A DNA stretch of 64,000 bases from Staphylococcus condimenti (GCF_001618885.1 NZ_CP015114.1:2108001-2172000); one strand, 5' to 3'. Positions 28,601 through 36,727 are shown, counted from the stretch's first letter. Numbers and translations are program-made. Notes: a model not told the origin generated them from the sequence alone.

Positions 28601-30105
28601 CTGCGAACGAAACAGATAAAGCAGGCAACACATCTACAGATACAACAGCAACAGTGACAGACACACAAGCACCAGATGCACCTGTAATTAACCCGGTCAA
28701 CACTGGAGATAACACAGTTACAGGCACAGGAGAACCGGGCGGCACAGTAACCGTGACATTCCCAGATGGTTCAACTGCAACAAGCACAGTTGGTGACGAT
28801 GGTACTTGGACAGCAGACATACCAGAAGGCACAACATTGAAAGAAGGAGATGTTGTGACAGCAACGGAAACAGATGGTGCTGGCAATACGTCGCAAGAAA
28901 CGTCAACAACAGTGACAGGTAACACGCAACCAGACAATCCTGACAACACAGAATCACCAGGTGAAACAGATAATCCTGGACAACCGGATAATTCAAATCA
29001 ACCAGATACACAAGCACCAGACGCACCGATTATTAATCCTGCAAATCCAGGAGATAAGACGGTGATAGGAACAGGAGAATCGGGCAGCACAGTGACAGTG
29101 ACATTCCCTGACGGCACAACAGGAACAGGCACAGTTGATAATGATGGTAATTGGTCAGTAGATGTACCAGAAAACACAACATTGAAAGACGGAGATGTTG
29201 TGACTGCAACGGAAACAGATGGTGCTGGCAATACGTCGCAAGAAACGTCAACAACAGTGACAGGTAACACGCAACCAGACAATCCTGACAATACAGAATC
29301 ACCAGGTGAACCAGATAATCCTGGACAACCGGATAATCCAAATCAACCAGATACACAAGCACCAGACGCACCAATTATTAATCCGGCAAATCCAGGAGAT
29401 AACGCAGTAACAGGCACAGGAGAACCGGGCGACACAGTGACAGTGACATTCCCAGACGGTTCAACTGCAACAAGCACAGTTGGTGACGATGGTACTTGGA
29501 CAGCAGACGTACCAGAAAACACAACATTGAAAGACGGAGACGTCGTGACAGCAACGGAAACAGATGGCGCTGGCAATACTTCTAAAGTGACATCTGTAAC
29601 TGTCTCAAATGAAGGACAACCAGCAGAATCAAGTGATTATACACCATCAGAATCTGACCAAACACCTAATCAACCTGTAGCAACTCCAGATGCACCTGTT
29701 GTCAATCCAGTTCCAGAACACGCTGCAACAGTAACAGGCACAGCTACACCAGGTAATAAAGTGGAAGTAACGTTACCAAACGGCACAGTACAAACAACAG
29801 AAGTAAATCAAAATGGTCAATGGACTATCAGTGTTCCTACTGCTTCTGAAACATTAGAAGATGGTGCAGTTGTAACTGCAGCTGAAATCAGTTCAGTTGG
29901 TAACACATCACAAGTTGTAAGAACTGAAGTTAATCATGGTTCAAGTACTGAAGCATCTCAAAAAGGAAATGGAGAAAAAGCACTTCCTGAAACTGGTGAA
30001 ACAGACAATGTACCAACAGCATCACTATTCGGTACACTATTTGCAGTACTTGGTTCTATCTTCTTATTCTGGAGACGCCGCAAAGAAGAAGATGAAGAAC
30101 AATAA
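22621..30105 (+). CDS. C-terminal 2,494-residue part of the interrupted giant surface protein
   Basis: The first possible start after the TAA is GTG 22621, without a convincing ribosome site. This part has every repeat and the LPETG anchor but no signal peptide, so if translated independently it would stay in the cytoplasm. It is best read as the body of one gene with 22150-22476. Confidence 0.5.
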   Translation: MKDSNSTSETNQKEDSTVNKEDASTPDSGTNQVKQETQNTPQQETAKQVDQPQSVPQTDQSKATDTQTAESQQVNLQTKQTTTNTKEAAAESNITKPTEQPTGQTLQNTEPQSKSDQTSLPQPESNIENSNTPQTQTLEAVDNTSSNTVNPDSVSTDGTASTNADAGGLANNQQVQKLADEAGVQATDSPEVAMAKMLQQSSNNKDANTIQATAPQGATTRRMMRAMVTPESTTSNTNTNSTSSQPTGNAAAQVQTFSSPAQANTTPIVADALADGYIKSTTDATNAAHTLSGRAWVVDHGTPATMSNGLTPVPEGTNVYMQWIDTDGAVSPVYTAKTTNKLGSSDGSQVGPGAYAFDLRQGWTDLNGKTHTYSAIGSQDYRLWINDYQTENGNTATMLRQAGGFFPGSYVGSATSSNLGQFPLAGTNMQRTGIYMAVKPTSGYMTKPDAEQIHDTLGPINAPSVNLAAKNSVSGNVWLETGAGDQANSGTGPNKNLALGDKVAAGYRVVMSSLTKDGAKDYDAKVNSLPQDQRSAAAKSLLEAHPEYISATVYGETDANGNYTLRFPAGTLDTSHMYGYVEDPNGNIVNTYSSFTSPQFQAPNNNLSWTPQTSPAQNLVANPMWYNVNFAVVPTSNVTIDVLNYNATTTPAAPGSNVSIALPGTTLSPLPTHIEWRDSTGKVISKTADFTTIDEGEALGGFKVPTDAKAGSIYTAYLVSGGNDVSADSFIVQTYNKAYDPTATPVNNQYNTPTTSDQVTGSVTIPNYPADQPAPKITVNDSSLLPDGKTPGTVNVPVTVTYPDGTTDTVNVPVTTAEPQNNSYEPTTYPVNNPNGTPTTEDQVKDNVTVPNYPTDGPQPQVTVDDPSSLPDGTTPGTVKVPVTVTYPDGTTDHVDVDVTTGATDAAQYNPTADPVNNNFGTPTTAEDVTKNVKVPDYPTDAAQQPTITVEDPSTLPDGTTPGTTDVSVIVTYPDGTIDHITVPVTTGNPQADTYTPETKDITNPSGTPTTENQIKDNVTVPNYPADGPQPTITIDEGTVLPDGNTPGTVEVPVTITYPDGSKDQATVNVTTTPVTALQYEPTAEPITKPHGTPTTAEDVISNVSVPDYPTDGPQPTITIDEGTTLPDGNTTGTENIPVTVTYPDGSIDKVVVPVTTQPSTAEEYDPTTGTITHNFGTPTTENEVVNSVTVPGYPTDGEQPVVTVDDPSNLPDGQTTGSVKVPVTVTYPDGSKDQIEVTVNTGDSQAVRYDPESKPMNNPYGDPVTENQVTDNVTVPNYPSTADQQPTVTVDDPSSLPDGNTPGTTNVPVTVTYPDGTTDHTTVEVTIGEKNSDTYDPTANPINNKYGTPTTADQVIGNVSVPDYPTEGPQPVITVDDPTNLPNGQTTGTAEVPVTVTYPDGTTDHINVQVNTGDSDAANYNPVTQPVDNPYGTPTIPDQVIKNVTVPNYPADAEPPVVSVDNPENLPNGTTTGTVEVPVTVTYPDGTTDHTTVTVNTGDSLATTNEPTALPVTHQFGDPTSTDEVINNVSVPNYPEGQTPPTITIDEGTVLPNGTVPGTTEVPVTVTYPDGSTDHITVPVTTQPAAPVVNPVEAGSTEVTGTGYPEGTVTVTLPDGTTETATVDPSGNWKVETDNPLKDSDVVNATQTVGTTNDGQPNTSPVGTTTVEDTKAPSAPPINPIESGSTEVTGTGEPGSTVTVTFPDGTTGTGTVDNDGNWTVDVPEGTTLNNGDKVTANETDKAGNTSTDTTAKVTDTTAPDAPPINPVEAGSTEVTGTGTPGDTVTVTFPDGTTDTVKVDEDGNWTVPVPEGTTLNNGDKVKANETDEAGNTSPTNASTVTDTQAPDAPVINPVEAGSTEVTGTGEPDSTVTVTFPDGTTGTGTVDNDGNWSVPVPEGTTLNNGDEVTANETDEAGNTSTDTTATVTDTQAPDTPVINPVEAGSTEVTGTGEPDSTVTVTFPDGTTGTGTVDNDGNWTVPVPEGKTLNNGDEVTANETDKAGNTSTDTTATVTDTQAPDAPVINPVNTGDNTVTGTGEPGGTVTVTFPDGSTATSTVGDDGTWTADIPEGTTLKEGDVVTATETDGAGNTSQETSTTVTGNTQPDNPDNTESPGETDNPGQPDNSNQPDTQAPDAPIINPANPGDKTVIGTGESGSTVTVTFPDGTTGTGTVDNDGNWSVDVPENTTLKDGDVVTATETDGAGNTSQETSTTVTGNTQPDNPDNTESPGEPDNPGQPDNPNQPDTQAPDAPIINPANPGDNAVTGTGEPGDTVTVTFPDGSTATSTVGDDGTWTADVPENTTLKDGDVVTATETDGAGNTSKVTSVTVSNEGQPAESSDYTPSESDQTPNQPVATPDAPVVNPVPEHAATVTGTATPGNKVEVTLPNGTVQTTEVNQNGQWTISVPTASETLEDGAVVTAAEISSVGNTSQVVRTEVNHGSSTEASQKGNGEKALPETGETDNVPTASLFGTLFAVLGSIFLFWRRRKEEDEEQ
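24835..27381 (+). repeat. Ten Rib-like repeats, about 255 bp each
   Basis: Each unit encodes Y-P-(T/E)...GTPTT...NYP(T/A)DG...LP(D/N)G..T.GT..VPVTVTYPDG. Unlike the repeats of the upstream paralogue, these have diverged clearly from one another in DNA. Confidence 0.85.
27382..29930 (+). repeat. Nine Ig-like (Big_6-type) repeats
   Basis: Units carry NPVEAGSTEVTGTGEPxSTV and FPDGTTGTGTVDNDGNW. Two units, near 28690-29020 and 29030-29360, are followed by nearly identical Pro/Asn/Asp-rich spacers (QPDNPDNTESPG). Confidence 0.8.
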
Positions 30106-30122
30106 TTAAATCACTGACTCTA

Positions 30123-30156
30123 AGAGGCACATCTCATTTGAGGTGTGCTTCTTTTT
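30123..30156 (+). terminator. Terminator of the second giant surface gene
   Basis: GAGGCACATCTC (30124-30135) pairs with GAGGTGTGCTTC (30140-30151), with G-T pairs, then TTTTT. Confidence 0.8.
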
Positions 30157-30243
30157 CGTACATACTATATTTAAGGTTTTAAATAAAATAAGAAATTCTA
30201 AAGCATTTAATAATAGAAGAAACTATAAAAGAGGTGCTGCGTG

Positions 30244-30753
30244 ATGTATATTACAGATTACCGATCACCTGTAGGTGTTTTAACACTCGCATCAGATGGT
30301 GAAAATCTGACAGGTATTTATTATGAAGGTCAATTAGACAAAGAGAAGCCAAATATAAAAAAGGTCAATCAATCAGAACAAAAGTTATTTAAAACAGTTA
30401 GCTTATGGTTAGATGAATATTTTCAAGGTAAAAATCCTGCCATTAACTTCCCGTACAAAGCAGAAGGGACAGAATTCAGAGAACAAGTTTGGAATGAACT
30501 GACTAAAATACCTTATGGTGAAACAGTGACTTATGGGGACATAGCGAAAAAAATAGCTGCAATACGCGGTAAAGAGAAAATGTCAGCCCAAGCAGTTGGG
30601 GGAGCAGTAGGGAGTAATCCGATTTCAATTATTATCCCTTGTCATCGTGTAGTAGGCCAAGATAATCACTTAACAGGGTACGGCGGCGGCATTGATATTA
30701 AAAAACAACTCTTACAATGCGAGCATCATAACTTAGATGATTTTAAAGAATAA
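30244..30753 (+). CDS. ogt: Methylated-DNA--protein-cysteine methyltransferase
   Basis: 169 residues. A suicide DNA-repair protein that takes methyl groups from O6-methylguanine. The acceptor is Cys133 in IPCHRVVG, preceded by GGAVGSNPISII; FREQVWNELTKIPYGETVTYGDIA (about 78-101) is the helix-turn-helix DNA-binding part. GAGGTG at 30231-30236 fits ATG 30244 better than the adjoining GTG 30241. It is monocistronic and sits directly after the giant surface genes. Confidence 0.92.
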   Translation: MYITDYRSPVGVLTLASDGENLTGIYYEGQLDKEKPNIKKVNQSEQKLFKTVSLWLDEYFQGKNPAINFPYKAEGTEFREQVWNELTKIPYGETVTYGDIAKKIAAIRGKEKMSAQAVGGAVGSNPISIIIPCHRVVGQDNHLTGYGGGIDIKKQLLQCEHHNLDDFKE

Positions 30754-30756
30754 TAG

Positions 30757-30794
30757 ATAAAGCGAGTTCATAACGCTGTGAACTCGCTTTTTTT
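30757..30794. terminator. Terminator between ogt and the hydrolase gene
   Basis: AAAGCGAGTTCA pairs with TGAACTCGCTTT (30759-30770 with 30779-30790). Its T tract overlaps the stop codon of the opposing gene. Confidence 0.9.
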
Positions 30795-31614
30795 AAATGA
30801 GTGTATTTTCTATAAATGCAACAGCTTTTTGATAAATCTCTTCAACTTCTGCAGTCGCGATTCTATCAAAATCATGTTCATCTGTCGGAATGCTGATAAG
30901 TGTATTGTGTGGTGTTGAGTTATATAATCGTAACGCTTCACTGTAAGGCACATCAATATCTTTTTCAGCATGAGCAATAAAAATAGGTGGAAGTTGACTG
31001 AGTTCTCTTTCAGACAAATTGTATTGATGATCAGTATATGCTTCTATGCCGATGTATTGATACCAAAGCGCATGACCTCTTGTATATAAATAGAGCGGAT
31101 AACGAATTTGTGTCGGACCGATAGTAATAGGAGAAGGCTGCAACATTAGTTGAATCATCGGTTTCGTCAGCTTAGTAGTTTTAGTTTTAAAAATTGAATG
31201 CGCATTTCGAAATTCTGGAATATCAATTTGACTGTAACCGTAAAAATCTAAAATACCATTAACATTTCTGTGATTAGCAATTTGAATGGCTAAATAGGCG
31301 CCTGAGGAACGACCGAAAGTAAACAACGGTAAATCTGGATAAAGACTCTTAATTTCATCAAATACAGTGAATGAATCTGAAATAATAGTTTCAAAGTCAG
31401 ATTCTGGAGCAAGACGATAAGGTGCTAGTACCAAGTGGAAAGATTGTGTAAGTATGTTAACAATTCTTTCATTTAAATCATTTGGGGCACCAGAAATCAG
31501 TCCACCGCCATGATAATAAATAATAATACCTTTTGGATTCTCGGCAGCTGGAATTAAGTGAGTTTTTAAAATGTAGTCATCTTTGGTTTTAATAGACAAG
31601 AATTTTTCAGACAT
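30793..31614 (-). CDS. Alpha/beta hydrolase, hormone-sensitive-lipase-like esterase
   Basis: 273 residues. The oxyanion motif HGGG (YYHGGGLISG, about 34-43) and the nucleophile elbow GRSSGAYLA (about 119-127) are those of the alpha/beta hydrolase-3 (HSL) family. Asp in AEKDIDVPYSEAL and His in TDEHDFDRI complete the triad. No signal peptide, so a cytosolic carboxylesterase. GGAGATTTCT lies before ATG 31614. The substrate is unknown. It lies upstream of, and in the same direction as, the Yip1-like gene, with a terminator between them. Confidence 0.8.
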   Translation of the reverse strand: MSEKFLSIKTKDDYILKTHLIPAAENPKGIIIYYHGGGLISGAPNDLNERIVNILTQSFHLVLAPYRLAPESDFETIISDSFTVFDEIKSLYPDLPLFTFGRSSGAYLAIQIANHRNVNGILDFYGYSQIDIPEFRNAHSIFKTKTTKLTKPMIQLMLQPSPITIGPTQIRYPLYLYTRGHALWYQYIGIEAYTDHQYNLSERELSQLPPIFIAHAEKDIDVPYSEALRLYNSTPHNTLISIPTDEHDFDRIATAEVEEIYQKAVAFIENTLI

Positions 31615-31673
31615 TAGAAATCTCCTATAGACTTATTTAACAATATGATAGAAGAAACGCTTAAAAATAGATA

Positions 31674-31715
31674 GTAAAAAATCAGAACTGCAAAATACAC
31701 AGTTCTGATTTTTGG
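31674..31715. terminator. Terminator downstream of the Yip1-family gene
   Basis: AAAAATCAGAACTG pairs with CAGTTCTGATTTTT (31677-31690 with 31700-31713). Confidence 0.85.
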
Positions 31716-31719
31716 GTTC

Positions 31720-32331
31720 TTAAGGTTGCATTGTCGCACCGATTAACGAAAAGGCGATTGATAAAACAACAAATACAACACCGAAAATAATAGAAACTTT
31801 ACCTGAAAGGCGGCAAGTTTTATTAAGTAATAATGTAAATAAATATCCTGAAATGAATGTTTGTAAATCAAATGCACCAAGTACTTTATTGCCTTTATCG
31901 AAAATATTAAGGCTTGTAATTTTATATTGAATTAAATCTAATCCCACTATAATTTGAATTAGAATAACAACTAATGCGATTAATGAACTGATTAATAAAG
32001 CGAATAGTGTTCCAGCAAAGATACTGCGTTTTCTGACGTCAGATTTAAAAATGCGTGCAATCGCTAGTACTATAAGCCAAGAAAACAGTAACGTAAAAAG
32101 TGTACCTACAATACCGCTAATAATTTGGACAGGTCCTAAAATCGCTTTGACTTGATCCATATCTGCATTAGGATTTTGTTGTGTAATTTGTTCAGTAACA
32201 TTTGAAAAACTGAATGATAACCATACGGATGCTACAACAACGATAATCCAAATAATAAGATTAAGCACCCATTTGGGTTGTTCTCTAAATTTACTAAATG
32301 TCGAGCCTAAAATTAAATTTGAGTGTTCCAT
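31720..32331 (-). CDS. Yip1-family membrane protein (YknW-like)
   Basis: 203 residues with five hydrophobic segments (about 24-42, 70-95, 104-128, 155-168, 178-197), the Yip1 domain layout. In Bacillus subtilis the Yip1 protein YknW works with the efflux set YknXYZ. Here the gene stands divergently next to a matching adaptor/ATPase/permease operon (32577-35520), so a YknW-like helper role is inferred. AAGGAG lies before ATG 32331. The two units share a 245-bp AT-rich intergenic region. Confidence 0.7.
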   Translation of the reverse strand: MEHSNLILGSTFSKFREQPKWVLNLIIWIIVVVASVWLSFSFSNVTEQITQQNPNADMDQVKAILGPVQIISGIVGTLFTLLFSWLIVLAIARIFKSDVRKRSIFAGTLFALLISSLIALVVILIQIIVGLDLIQYKITSLNIFDKGNKVLGAFDLQTFISGYLFTLLLNKTCRLSGKVSIIFGVVFVVLSIAFSLIGATMQP

Positions 32332-32576
32332 GATGTACTCCTTTGTTTTTATAGTTATTTAAAATACTAGCATATAAGAATATAAATTAGAACCATTGTT
32401 TTAAAATTATAATGATTTAAAATTTTATTGGCAATACACTTAATGAAATAATTAAAATTATTAATAGAACAGATTATAGAACTAACATCATTGTTATTTT
32501 TCTGTAAATCTATTTATTTATTTTTAGATTATGATACTATTTTATTGTAAGTAAAATATGGATGGGAGAGAGCAAC

Positions 32577-33671
32577 TTGAAGAAGAAATTGATTTGGATA
32601 ATTTCAATCATCGCAGCAGTTTTAGTATTATTTATAATTGCGCTTATTGTAAAGAATGCAACAGGAGAATCAGATGACAAAAATACATATGAAGTCTATA
32701 AAGCTAAACATGAAAGTCCATTGACGATGCAAGGTAAAGCGTCACCAGATTCAGTAAAATCATATTTGAATAATAGTTCAATCGGAGACTATCTATATCC
32801 GACGGTATCAGACGGTCAATCTGTTGTTAAAGGTCAACAACTGATCAGCTATGATACGAGCGGTAATTCCAGACAACAATTGGTGGATAAAGTCAATCAA
32901 GCACAAGAAGCTAGAAATCAAGCACCGAATGATCCCAAGGCACAATCAGAATTAACAAAAGCGAATGATGCGCTTAACCAATTTGATAAACAGATAAATG
33001 ATAGTATGTTTGCTTCATTCCCAGGAAAAATTGATATCATTCAAAGTAATGAACCAAATGATGGAGAAACGATTATGCAATTGATTTCAAATGAACCTCA
33101 AATCAAAACAACCGTTTCAGAATTTGATATCAATAAAATTGAAAAAGGAAAGCAAGTTGATTTTACAATTAACAACAGCGGAGAAAAAGGAACAGGTCAA
33201 ATCAAGAAAATTTCTGAGTTGCCGACAAGTTATGAAGATTCTTTACAAGGGCAAGGCAATACGGCTGGCGCTTCAGACATGTCAGGTGCTGGTGATGAAT
33301 CTGAAGGTGGGCAAGCAGGAAGCGGACAAGCTTCAAATCCTGTAGTTAATGATGTAGGTGGTAAAGGTAATTCTAACGATGCTTCTAAATATAATGTCAT
33401 CATCAGCAATTTATCTAAACCCGTCCGAGCTGGCTTTTCATTAGATATATCAGTGAAGTCGAACAACATTAAATTACCATCAAGTGTTTTGAGTAAAGAT
33501 AACTATGTCTTTGTTGTAAATAAAGATAATAAAGTAGAAAAGCGTAAGATTGAAATTAAGGAAAGCGATGGAGAAAAATATGTGAAATCAGGATTGAAGA
33601 AAGGAGAACGACTCGTTAAACACCCTAAATCATCTCTAAAAGATGGAGACAAAATAGAGGTGGAAAAATGA
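32577..33671 (+). CDS. HlyD/YknX-type membrane fusion protein of an ABC efflux system
   Basis: 364 residues. One N-terminal helix (KLIWIISIIAAVLVLFIIALIV) anchors an extracellular adaptor with a split lipoyl-like region, a short coiled coil (QLVDKVNQAQEARNQAP), and a Gly/Ser-rich insert near 215-260. This is the adaptor partner of a MacB-type ABC transporter. I prefer TTG 32577, with GGGAGAG 8 nt before it, over ATG 32562, which lacks a ribosome site. Its stop overlaps the next start (ATGA), so the three genes are translationally coupled. Substrate unknown; YknXYZ in Bacillus protects against the SdpC toxin. Confidence 0.8.
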   Translation: MKKKLIWIISIIAAVLVLFIIALIVKNATGESDDKNTYEVYKAKHESPLTMQGKASPDSVKSYLNNSSIGDYLYPTVSDGQSVVKGQQLISYDTSGNSRQQLVDKVNQAQEARNQAPNDPKAQSELTKANDALNQFDKQINDSMFASFPGKIDIIQSNEPNDGETIMQLISNEPQIKTTVSEFDINKIEKGKQVDFTINNSGEKGTGQIKKISELPTSYEDSLQGQGNTAGASDMSGAGDESEGGQAGSGQASNPVVNDVGGKGNSNDASKYNVIISNLSKPVRAGFSLDISVKSNNIKLPSSVLSKDNYVFVVNKDNKVEKRKIEIKESDGEKYVKSGLKKGERLVKHPKSSLKDGDKIEVEK

Positions 33672-34348
33672 TTCAATTAAAGCACGTCAATCGTTCCTTT
33701 AAAAATGGTGACAAGATTAATCATATATTAAAAGATATCAATCTTGAAATACAAAAAGGTGAATTCATTGCAATTATGGGACCATCTGGTTCAGGAAAAA
33801 GTACACTCATTAATATCATTGGATTTATCGATCGCGGTTATCAAGGAGATTATTTATTTAATGGAAATAACTATCAGAAGAGTTCCGATAACCAGTTAGC
33901 TGAAATTAGAAATCATGTTGTTGGATTTGTGTTTCAGAATTTTAAACTGATTCAAAACAATACGATTTTAGAAAATGTCAGCATTCCCTTAGTTTATGCA
34001 GGAATAGGAAGTCAAGATCGCAAAAAACGTGTACTTGATACACTGCACGATGTAGGGTTATATGATAAAGAAAATTTAGTTCCTAACAAGTTGTCAGGAG
34101 GACAGCAGCAGCGTGTAGCAATTGCGCGTTCTATTGTAAATAATCCTGATTTTATCATTGCTGATGAGCCTACAGGTGCGTTAGATTCAAAAACATCTGA
34201 AGATATTATGGAATTATTTACCAAACTGAACAAGTCACATCATACAACAATGATTATGGTCACACACGATCGAGAAGTAGCAGAACAAGCGGATCGTATC
34301 ATTCATATTTTGGATGGACGAATCCAAGAGGAAGAGGTGGTACGATGA
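33668..34348 (+). CDS. ABC transporter ATP-binding protein, MacB/YknY type
   Basis: 226 residues. Complete nucleotide-binding domain: Walker [10 protein letters not shown] (about 38-46), Q-loop FVFQNFKL, signature LSGGQQQR, Walker [13 protein letters not shown], and His in VTHDREVA. It powers the FtsX-like permease encoded next. It overlaps both neighbours by ATGA junctions, the middle of a three-gene operon. Confidence 0.92.
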   Translation: MIQLKHVNRSFKNGDKINHILKDINLEIQKGEFIAIMGPSGSGKSTLINIIGFIDRGYQGDYLFNGNNYQKSSDNQLAEIRNHVVGFVFQNFKLIQNNTILENVSIPLVYAGIGSQDRKKRVLDTLHDVGLYDKENLVPNKLSGGQQQRVAIARSIVNNPDFIIADEPTGALDSKTSEDIMELFTKLNKSHHTTMIMVTHDREVAEQADRIIHILDGRIQEEEVVR

Positions 34349-35520
34349 ATCGATTTTCTAATGTTTTGTCGGTCTCTCTTCGTTCCATTATGAAAAATAA
34401 AAGACGTAATATCTTTACGATGATTGGAATTATTATAGGGATAGCAGCAGTTATTACGATTATGTCTTTAGGTAATGGTTTTAAGAAGACAGCTTCAGAG
34501 CAGTTTTCTGATTCTGGCGCTTCAAAAGACGCAGCTATTATTAATTTTTTGCCATCAGGTGAATCTAATAAAAAAACCGATCCGTTTTCTCCTTCTGACA
34601 TACAAATTGCTGAACGAGTAAATGGAGTCGCAAGTGCACATAAAAAAGAGGACAAAAGGCAATCTTTTAATGGAAAAATGACGAATAGCCGACACTCAGG
34701 TGATATTAATATTTATAAAAATCATGATTATCAAGATGTTGAAAAAGGAAATGGCTTTGATTCAGATGACAATGATATTGAAGAAAAAGTAGTCACTGTT
34801 GATAAGCATATTGCTAAAAAGGTTTTTGATAATGATGCGATTGGTAAAACATTATTCATTGAAGATGAAGGTTTTAAAATAGTAGGTATTGCAAACGAAG
34901 GTATGGAATCTAATACAGTACATATGCCTTCTAAAACATTCGATCACTATTTACCTAATCTTTCTCAAGATTTTGCACAATTAGAAATTAAGCTGGATGA
35001 GGGAAGTAATAAAAAAGAAGTTGCGAATAAAGTAGCAAAAAAATTAAGTGAAAAAGGCACAGCACAATCATCTGGTACATATCAGTACTCAGATACAGAG
35101 CAAATGATGAAAGGTATTACTAAAGTATTTGATGGTATTACTTATTTTGTTGCAGCAGTAGCTGGTATTTCACTCTTTATTGCAGGTATCGGAGTAATGA
35201 ATGTTATGTATATTTCGGTTGCAGAACGTTCTGAAGAAATTGCAATACGGCGCGCTTTTGGAGCTAAAGCTCGAGATATAGAAATACAATTTTTAGTCGA
35301 AAGTGTGGTCTTGTGTTTAATAGGCGGTATTATCGGTTTAATACTTGGCATTGCTATTGCATCACTCGTTGATGCGGTCACTCCAGATTATATTAAAAGT
35401 GTTGTCAGCATAGGTTCTGTGTTGCTTGCTGTTGGTGTTTCTACACTAATAGGTGTTGTATTTGGTTGGATCCCAGCGCGTGCAGCTGCTAAAAAAGAAT
35501 TAATTGATATTATTAAATAA
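34345..35520 (+). CDS. FtsX/MacB-type ABC permease (YknZ-like)
   Basis: 391 residues. One N-terminal helix (about 20-41), a large extracellular MacB core domain (about 45-255), then three C-terminal helices (about 265-290, 318-345, 352-380), with AERSEEIAIRRAFGAK between them, a hallmark of the FtsX family. Last gene of the YknXYZ-like operon; it presumably works by mechanotransmission to expel a peptide or toxin. A hairpin follows the stop. Confidence 0.9.
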   Translation: MNRFSNVLSVSLRSIMKNKRRNIFTMIGIIIGIAAVITIMSLGNGFKKTASEQFSDSGASKDAAIINFLPSGESNKKTDPFSPSDIQIAERVNGVASAHKKEDKRQSFNGKMTNSRHSGDINIYKNHDYQDVEKGNGFDSDDNDIEEKVVTVDKHIAKKVFDNDAIGKTLFIEDEGFKIVGIANEGMESNTVHMPSKTFDHYLPNLSQDFAQLEIKLDEGSNKKEVANKVAKKLSEKGTAQSSGTYQYSDTEQMMKGITKVFDGITYFVAAVAGISLFIAGIGVMNVMYISVAERSEEIAIRRAFGAKARDIEIQFLVESVVLCLIGGIIGLILGIAIASLVDAVTPDYIKSVVSIGSVLLAVGVSTLIGVVFGWIPARAAAKKELIDIIK

Positions 35521-35522
35521 AA

Positions 35523-35562
35523 GAAAGTTGGGGCATGTTGAATATTGTCCCAACTTTAATTT
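35523..35562 (+). terminator. Terminator of the YknXYZ-like operon
   Basis: AAAGTTGGG (35524-35532) pairs with CCCAACTTT (35549-35557), followed by AATTTTA. Confidence 0.65.
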
Positions 35563-35650
35563 TAGCTTGCAAGTTGAATAATTTGTTAAAACTGGCTATC
35601 TTTAACTTGAGACTATATAAAAATAAAAAAGTGAAAGGAGGAACATTAGT

Positions 35651-36538
35651 ATGGATATCAAACAAATGAGTTATTTTATTGCAGTCGTACAACAAGGCGG
35701 TATGACCAATGCATCTAAAGAACTTTATGTAGCACAGCCTACAATCAGTAAAGCCATTAAGGATTTAGAAAATGAACTTGGAAGTCCCTTGTTTGATCGT
35801 AGTAAGCGTCATCTAACTTTAACTGATAGCGGTGAGATATTTTATAAGAAGTCTTTAGAGATTATGAATCTATTTGATAATTTGCCGAAAGAAGTCAATC
35901 AGTTGAAAGGGTTAGAAGCAGGTCATATTAGTATTGGTTTATCGGCTGTCATGAATATGAATAAATTTATAGAAACATTAGGCGACTTCCATCAAATGTA
36001 TCCTAATATTACTTATAATTTAGTTGAAAATGGCGGTAAGGCATTAGAACAACAAATCATTAACAATGAAATTGATATCGGTATTACAACATTGCCAGTA
36101 GATAATGGGATTTTTGAATCGATTCCGCTATATAATGAAGATTTATTATTAGTAGTCAGCGAAACACATCCTTTAGCGCATAGAGATAATGTTGAAATGG
36201 AAGAATTAGCAAACGAAGATTTTATATTATTTAATGAAGATTTTTATTTGAATGATAAAATTATTGAAACTGCTAAGCGATCTGGATTTGTGCCGAAAAC
36301 CATCTCAAAAATATCGCAGTGGAACTTTATAGAAAACTTACTGACAGAAGGATTGGGCGTCAGTATACTACCTGAAAATATTGTGAAGATGTTGAGAGGG
36401 CCAATACATAGTTTGAAAATTAATGATAAAGCAATGCGTTGGCAATTGGGTGTAATTTGGAAGAAAGAAAAATATATCAATTATGCGACAAGAGAATATA
36501 TTGATTATATGAAGTCTGCATTGACGGCAGATGAATAA
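35651..36538 (+). CDS. cidR: LysR-family regulator CidR
   Basis: 295 residues. N-terminal winged helix-turn-helix (FIAVVQQGGMTNASKELYVA, QPTISKAIKDLENELG) and a LysR substrate-binding domain. In staphylococci CidR activates cidABC under acetate/excess-glucose conditions. The gene lies directly upstream of cidABC in the same direction, as in S. aureus, which supports the name. AAAGGAGG precedes ATG by 8 nt. It has its own terminator, so cidABC starts from a separate promoter. Confidence 0.9.
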   Translation: MDIKQMSYFIAVVQQGGMTNASKELYVAQPTISKAIKDLENELGSPLFDRSKRHLTLTDSGEIFYKKSLEIMNLFDNLPKEVNQLKGLEAGHISIGLSAVMNMNKFIETLGDFHQMYPNITYNLVENGGKALEQQIINNEIDIGITTLPVDNGIFESIPLYNEDLLLVVSETHPLAHRDNVEMEELANEDFILFNEDFYLNDKIIETAKRSGFVPKTISKISQWNFIENLLTEGLGVSILPENIVKMLRGPIHSLKINDKAMRWQLGVIWKKEKYINYATREYIDYMKSALTADE

Positions 36539-36544
36539 GTATTT

Positions 36545-36577
36545 AGACTGAGACAACTTTTAGGGTCTCAGTCTTTT
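36545..36577 (+). terminator. Terminator of cidR
   Basis: GACTGAGAC (36546-36554) pairs with GTCTCAGTC (36565-36573), then TTTTG. Confidence 0.75.
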
Positions 36578-36727
36578 GTATATACAACACCATAATGGTA
36601 AGGAAATTGTTCTAATCTTCGGATTAGAAAGAAAAATAATAGATGACATCGCTTACATAGAAAAAAGTAATAGTTACTATCTAAAATCGATATTTTTATT
36701 ATACACAAAGTTGTCATAGAATAATGA

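Larger units (their letters stand above)
22150..30105 (+). pseudogene. Second giant YSIRK/LPETG repeat protein, interrupted by one in-frame TAA
   Basis: A single reading frame of 2,651 codons broken only at codon 109 (TAA, 22474-22476). Order: YSIRKFTLG signal peptide (18-26), Gln/Thr/Ser-rich region (to about 420), a unique region (about 420-895) similar to that of the upstream paralogue, ten Rib-like repeats of about 85 residues (896-1744), nine Ig-like repeats with TGTGEPG and FPDG motifs (about 1745-2590), LPETG (2612-2616), membrane helix and WRRRKEEDEE tail. The stop looks like CAA to TAA in a Gln-rich stretch. With no other lesion over 2,500 codons, the mutation is very recent, or the stop is read through, or it is a base error. 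AAAGGGGA suits ATG 22150. Confidence 0.8.

Noticed and set aside
24835-29930. CRISPR-like array
   Set aside because: The repeats are long, in-frame protein-coding units without unique spacers of constant length.
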